A stretch of 16,075 bases of DNA. Source: Oscillospiraceae bacterium. Its GTDB lineage: Bacteria > Bacillota > Clostridia > Oscillospirales > Ruminococcaceae. The position numbers and the translations under genes were made by a program. Each line of letters begins with the position of its first letter. Position 1 is the stretch's first letter. The notes below the pieces were generated by a model. It was given only the letters and a program-made list of their open reading frames with translations. It was not told the origin of the DNA and did no database searches. The DNA is taken from assembly GCA_900768245.1 (NCBI GenBank), contig CAAGCE010000084.1, positions 1 to 16,075 of the forward strand, written 5' to 3'. This document shows positions 14,301 through 16,075 of this stretch, piece by piece.

Positions 14301-15962
14301 ATGAAGAATTACGAAAAGTACACAAGAGGCTATTTTATGCCCCCTGTACCTTGCTTTGACTGGGTAAAAAAAGAGTATATCGACAAGGCTCCTGTATGGT
14401 GCTCCGTTGACCTTCGTGACGGTAATCAGGCTCTCGTTATCCCAATGTCACTTGAAGAAAAGCTCACATTCTGGAAGCACCTTATCAAGGTCGGCTTCAA
14501 GGAGATCGAAATAGGTTTCCCTGCAGCTTCCGAAACTGAATATGAGTTCTGCCGTACATTGATCGAAAATGATATGATACCTGATGATGTAACTATTCAG
14601 GTTCTTACACAGTCCCGTGAACATATCATTGCAAAGACCTTTGAGGCTCTTAAAGGCTGTAAGAATGCTATCGTTCATCTTTACAACTCAACCTCGGTTG
14701 CTCAGCGTGAACAGGTGTTCAGAAAATCCAAGCAGGAGATAATTGACATTGCTGTTTCAGGCGCAAAGCTCTGCAAGGAGTACCGTGAAAAAACTGAGGG
14801 CAATTTCCGCTTTGAATATTCACCTGAAAGCTTCACAGGCACAGAGCCTGAATATGCTCTTGAAATATGCAACGCTGTTCTTGACGTATGGCAGCCGACA
14901 GCAGATGATAAGGTCATTCTTAACCTGCCTGTAACTGTTGAAGAGAGCCTTCCGCACGTTTACGCTTCACAGGTAGAATATATGTGCAAGAACGTTAAAA
15001 ACCGTGAAAATGTTATTATATCACTTCACCCGCATAACGACAGAGGTACAGCTATTGCGGATTCTGAGCTTGGTCTGCTTGCAGGTGCTGACAGAATCGA
15101 GGGAACACTCTTCGGCAACGGTGAGCGTACAGGTAATGTTGATATTATCACTCTTGCAATGAATATGTTTGCTCACGGCGTTGACCCTGAGCTTGACTTC
15201 TCCAACCTTTCAGAGATCACAGAGGTTTACGAGAATGTTACCCGTATGCACGTTTATGAGCGTCAGCCATACAGCGGTGCGCTTGTATTTGCCGCATTCT
15301 CAGGCTCACATCAGGACGCTATTGCAAAGGGTATGAAGTGGCGTGAGGAAAAATCACCCGAACATTGGAACGTTCCTTACCTTGCTATCGACCCTAAGGA
15401 CGTCGGCAGAGAATATGAGGGCGACGTTATCCGTATCAACAGCCAGTCAGGCAAGGGCGGTATCGGCTACCTTATGGAACAGAACTTTGGTATCAGTATG
15501 CCTCCAAAGATGCGTGAGGCATTCGGCTATAAGGTAAAGAGTGTTTCCGACCACGCTCATAAGGAGCTTCACCCTGACGAGATCTATCAGATATTCAAGG
15601 AAAACTACCTTAACGTTAAGACTAAGTTTGAAGTTACCGAGGCTCATTTCTCACAGAATAATGGCATAAAAGCTGCCGTAACCATCAAGCATAATGGTGA
15701 AAGCATTGTCCGTGAAGCGGCAGGCAACGGTCGTCTTGACGCTGTATCAAATGCTATCAAGGACGCTTTTGGAGTAAATTATTCCCTCATCTGCTATGAG
15801 GAACACGCTATTGAACACGGTTCAAGCTCACAGGCTGCCGCATATGTGGGAATTGAAACGGATATGGGTACATTCTGGGGTGCAGGTGTTCATACAGATA
15901 TTATTGAAGCATCTATCAATGCTCTCGTTTCTGCAATAAACAACAGCGGCATCGTTAAGTAA
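14301..15962 (+). CDS. leuA: 2-isopropylmalate synthase
   Basis: A 553-residue enzyme that condenses acetyl-CoA with 2-oxoisovalerate, the committed step of leucine synthesis. The TIM-barrel domain begins with the metal-binding SVDLRDGNQAL block (Asp37, Arg39). The HPHNDRGTA motif with metal-binding His243 and His245 follows, then FGNGERTGNVDIITLAMN. The C-terminal part (about 430-553) is the LeuA dimer domain through which leucine feeds back, with the MGTFWGAGVHTDI stretch near the end. The YFMPPVPCFDWVKKEYI opening indicates the long LeuA type found in actinobacteria and in several clostridia. AAAGGA at about 14287-14292 lies ahead of the ATG. Control is by the leucine T-box, and the intervening structured leader may add a second layer. 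No other leu gene lies in the window. Confidence 0.95.
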   Translation: MKNYEKYTRGYFMPPVPCFDWVKKEYIDKAPVWCSVDLRDGNQALVIPMSLEEKLTFWKHLIKVGFKEIEIGFPAASETEYEFCRTLIENDMIPDDVTIQVLTQSREHIIAKTFEALKGCKNAIVHLYNSTSVAQREQVFRKSKQEIIDIAVSGAKLCKEYREKTEGNFRFEYSPESFTGTEPEYALEICNAVLDVWQPTADDKVILNLPVTVEESLPHVYASQVEYMCKNVKNRENVIISLHPHNDRGTAIADSELGLLAGADRIEGTLFGNGERTGNVDIITLAMNMFAHGVDPELDFSNLSEITEVYENVTRMHVYERQPYSGALVFAAFSGSHQDAIAKGMKWREEKSPEHWNVPYLAIDPKDVGREYEGDVIRINSQSGKGGIGYLMEQNFGISMPPKMREAFGYKVKSVSDHAHKELHPDEIYQIFKENYLNVKTKFEVTEAHFSQNNGIKAAVTIKHNGESIVREAAGNGRLDAVSNAIKDAFGVNYSLICYEEHAIEHGSSSQAAAYVGIETDMGTFWGAGVHTDIIEASINALVSAINNSGIVK

Positions 15963-15987
15963 ATTTTATTTCAACATTAAAAGCGGG

Positions 15988-16021
15988 GTGTCCGCGCGGA
16001 AAAGAAGAACGCGGCGGGCAC
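15988..16021. other. GC-rich hairpin after leuA without U-tract
   Basis: GTGTCCGC (15988-15995) pairs with GCGGGCAC (16014-16021) with one G-U, extended by GCG/CGC around a bulged G, loop A-rich. On the plus strand it is followed by A-rich sequence rather than Ts, so it is at best a weak terminator. It could protect the 3' end of the leuA mRNA or begin a leader of the next gene outside the window. The rest of the window end is AT-rich. Confidence 0.45.
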
Positions 16022-16075
16022 AAAAAATTAAAAAAATATTTTAATTTCAGATAAGAATATGAAAGTACAAACTCA

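Overview
The window looks like chromosomal DNA of a Gram-positive gut clostridium of the Ruminococcus/Oscillospiraceae type. The evidence is indirect: moderate G+C genes, AT-rich intergenic regions with sigma-A-type promoters, AGGAGG-like ribosome sites, a Bce-type peptide-antibiotic module, a DivIVA-family protein, a sporulation-type sigma factor, a leucine T-box, a cyclic-di-GMP-I riboswitch and Thr-rich surface-protein linkers. The genus is an inference. All intact genes lie on the plus strand. I see no transposase, integrase, CRISPR array or rRNA.

Region 1 (1-2913): an AT-rich stretch and a promoter lead into a class I c-di-GMP riboswitch whose 3' half is shared with a long intrinsic terminator. 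It controls a 740-residue membrane-anchored protein with a FecR domain, a Thr-rich stalk and about four InlB/Listeria-Bacteroides-type repeats. Behind it are a bidirectional terminator and a minus-strand coding remnant.

Region 2 (3249-8695): a Bce-type envelope-defence locus. A constitutive-looking promoter drives an OmpR-family regulator and a short intramembrane-sensing kinase. A second promoter without a -35 box, preceded by a TTACA-N4-TGTAA operator and a second site 20 bp on, drives the ABC ATPase, the FtsX-type permease, a 42-residue membrane peptide and a monofunctional GT51 peptidoglycan glycosyltransferase. These last genes overlap or nearly touch. The layout suggests that peptide stress at the lipid II cycle induces both transporter-based protection and extra glycan polymerisation.

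Region 3 (8696-9367): two abutting palindromic repeat elements, then an AT-rich spacer and a strong promoter whose transcript would begin in a predicted three-way-junction RNA.

Region 4 (9368-12533): a DivIVA-like coiled-coil protein with a Pro-Ala tail, an orphan class I fumarase/tartrate dehydratase beta subunit, and a MATE efflux pump, with terminators after the last two.

Region 5 (12592-16075): a SigH-like sigma factor, a degenerate tRNA-like sequence, a small double zinc-ribbon protein, and leuA under a leucine T-box (specifier CUC). A further 184-base structured leader of unknown role lies between the T-box terminator and leuA.

The least explained signals are the leader before leuA, the junction leader before the DivIVA-like gene, the tRNA-like sequence, and the joining of a 42-residue peptide and a GT51 enzyme to the Bce module.
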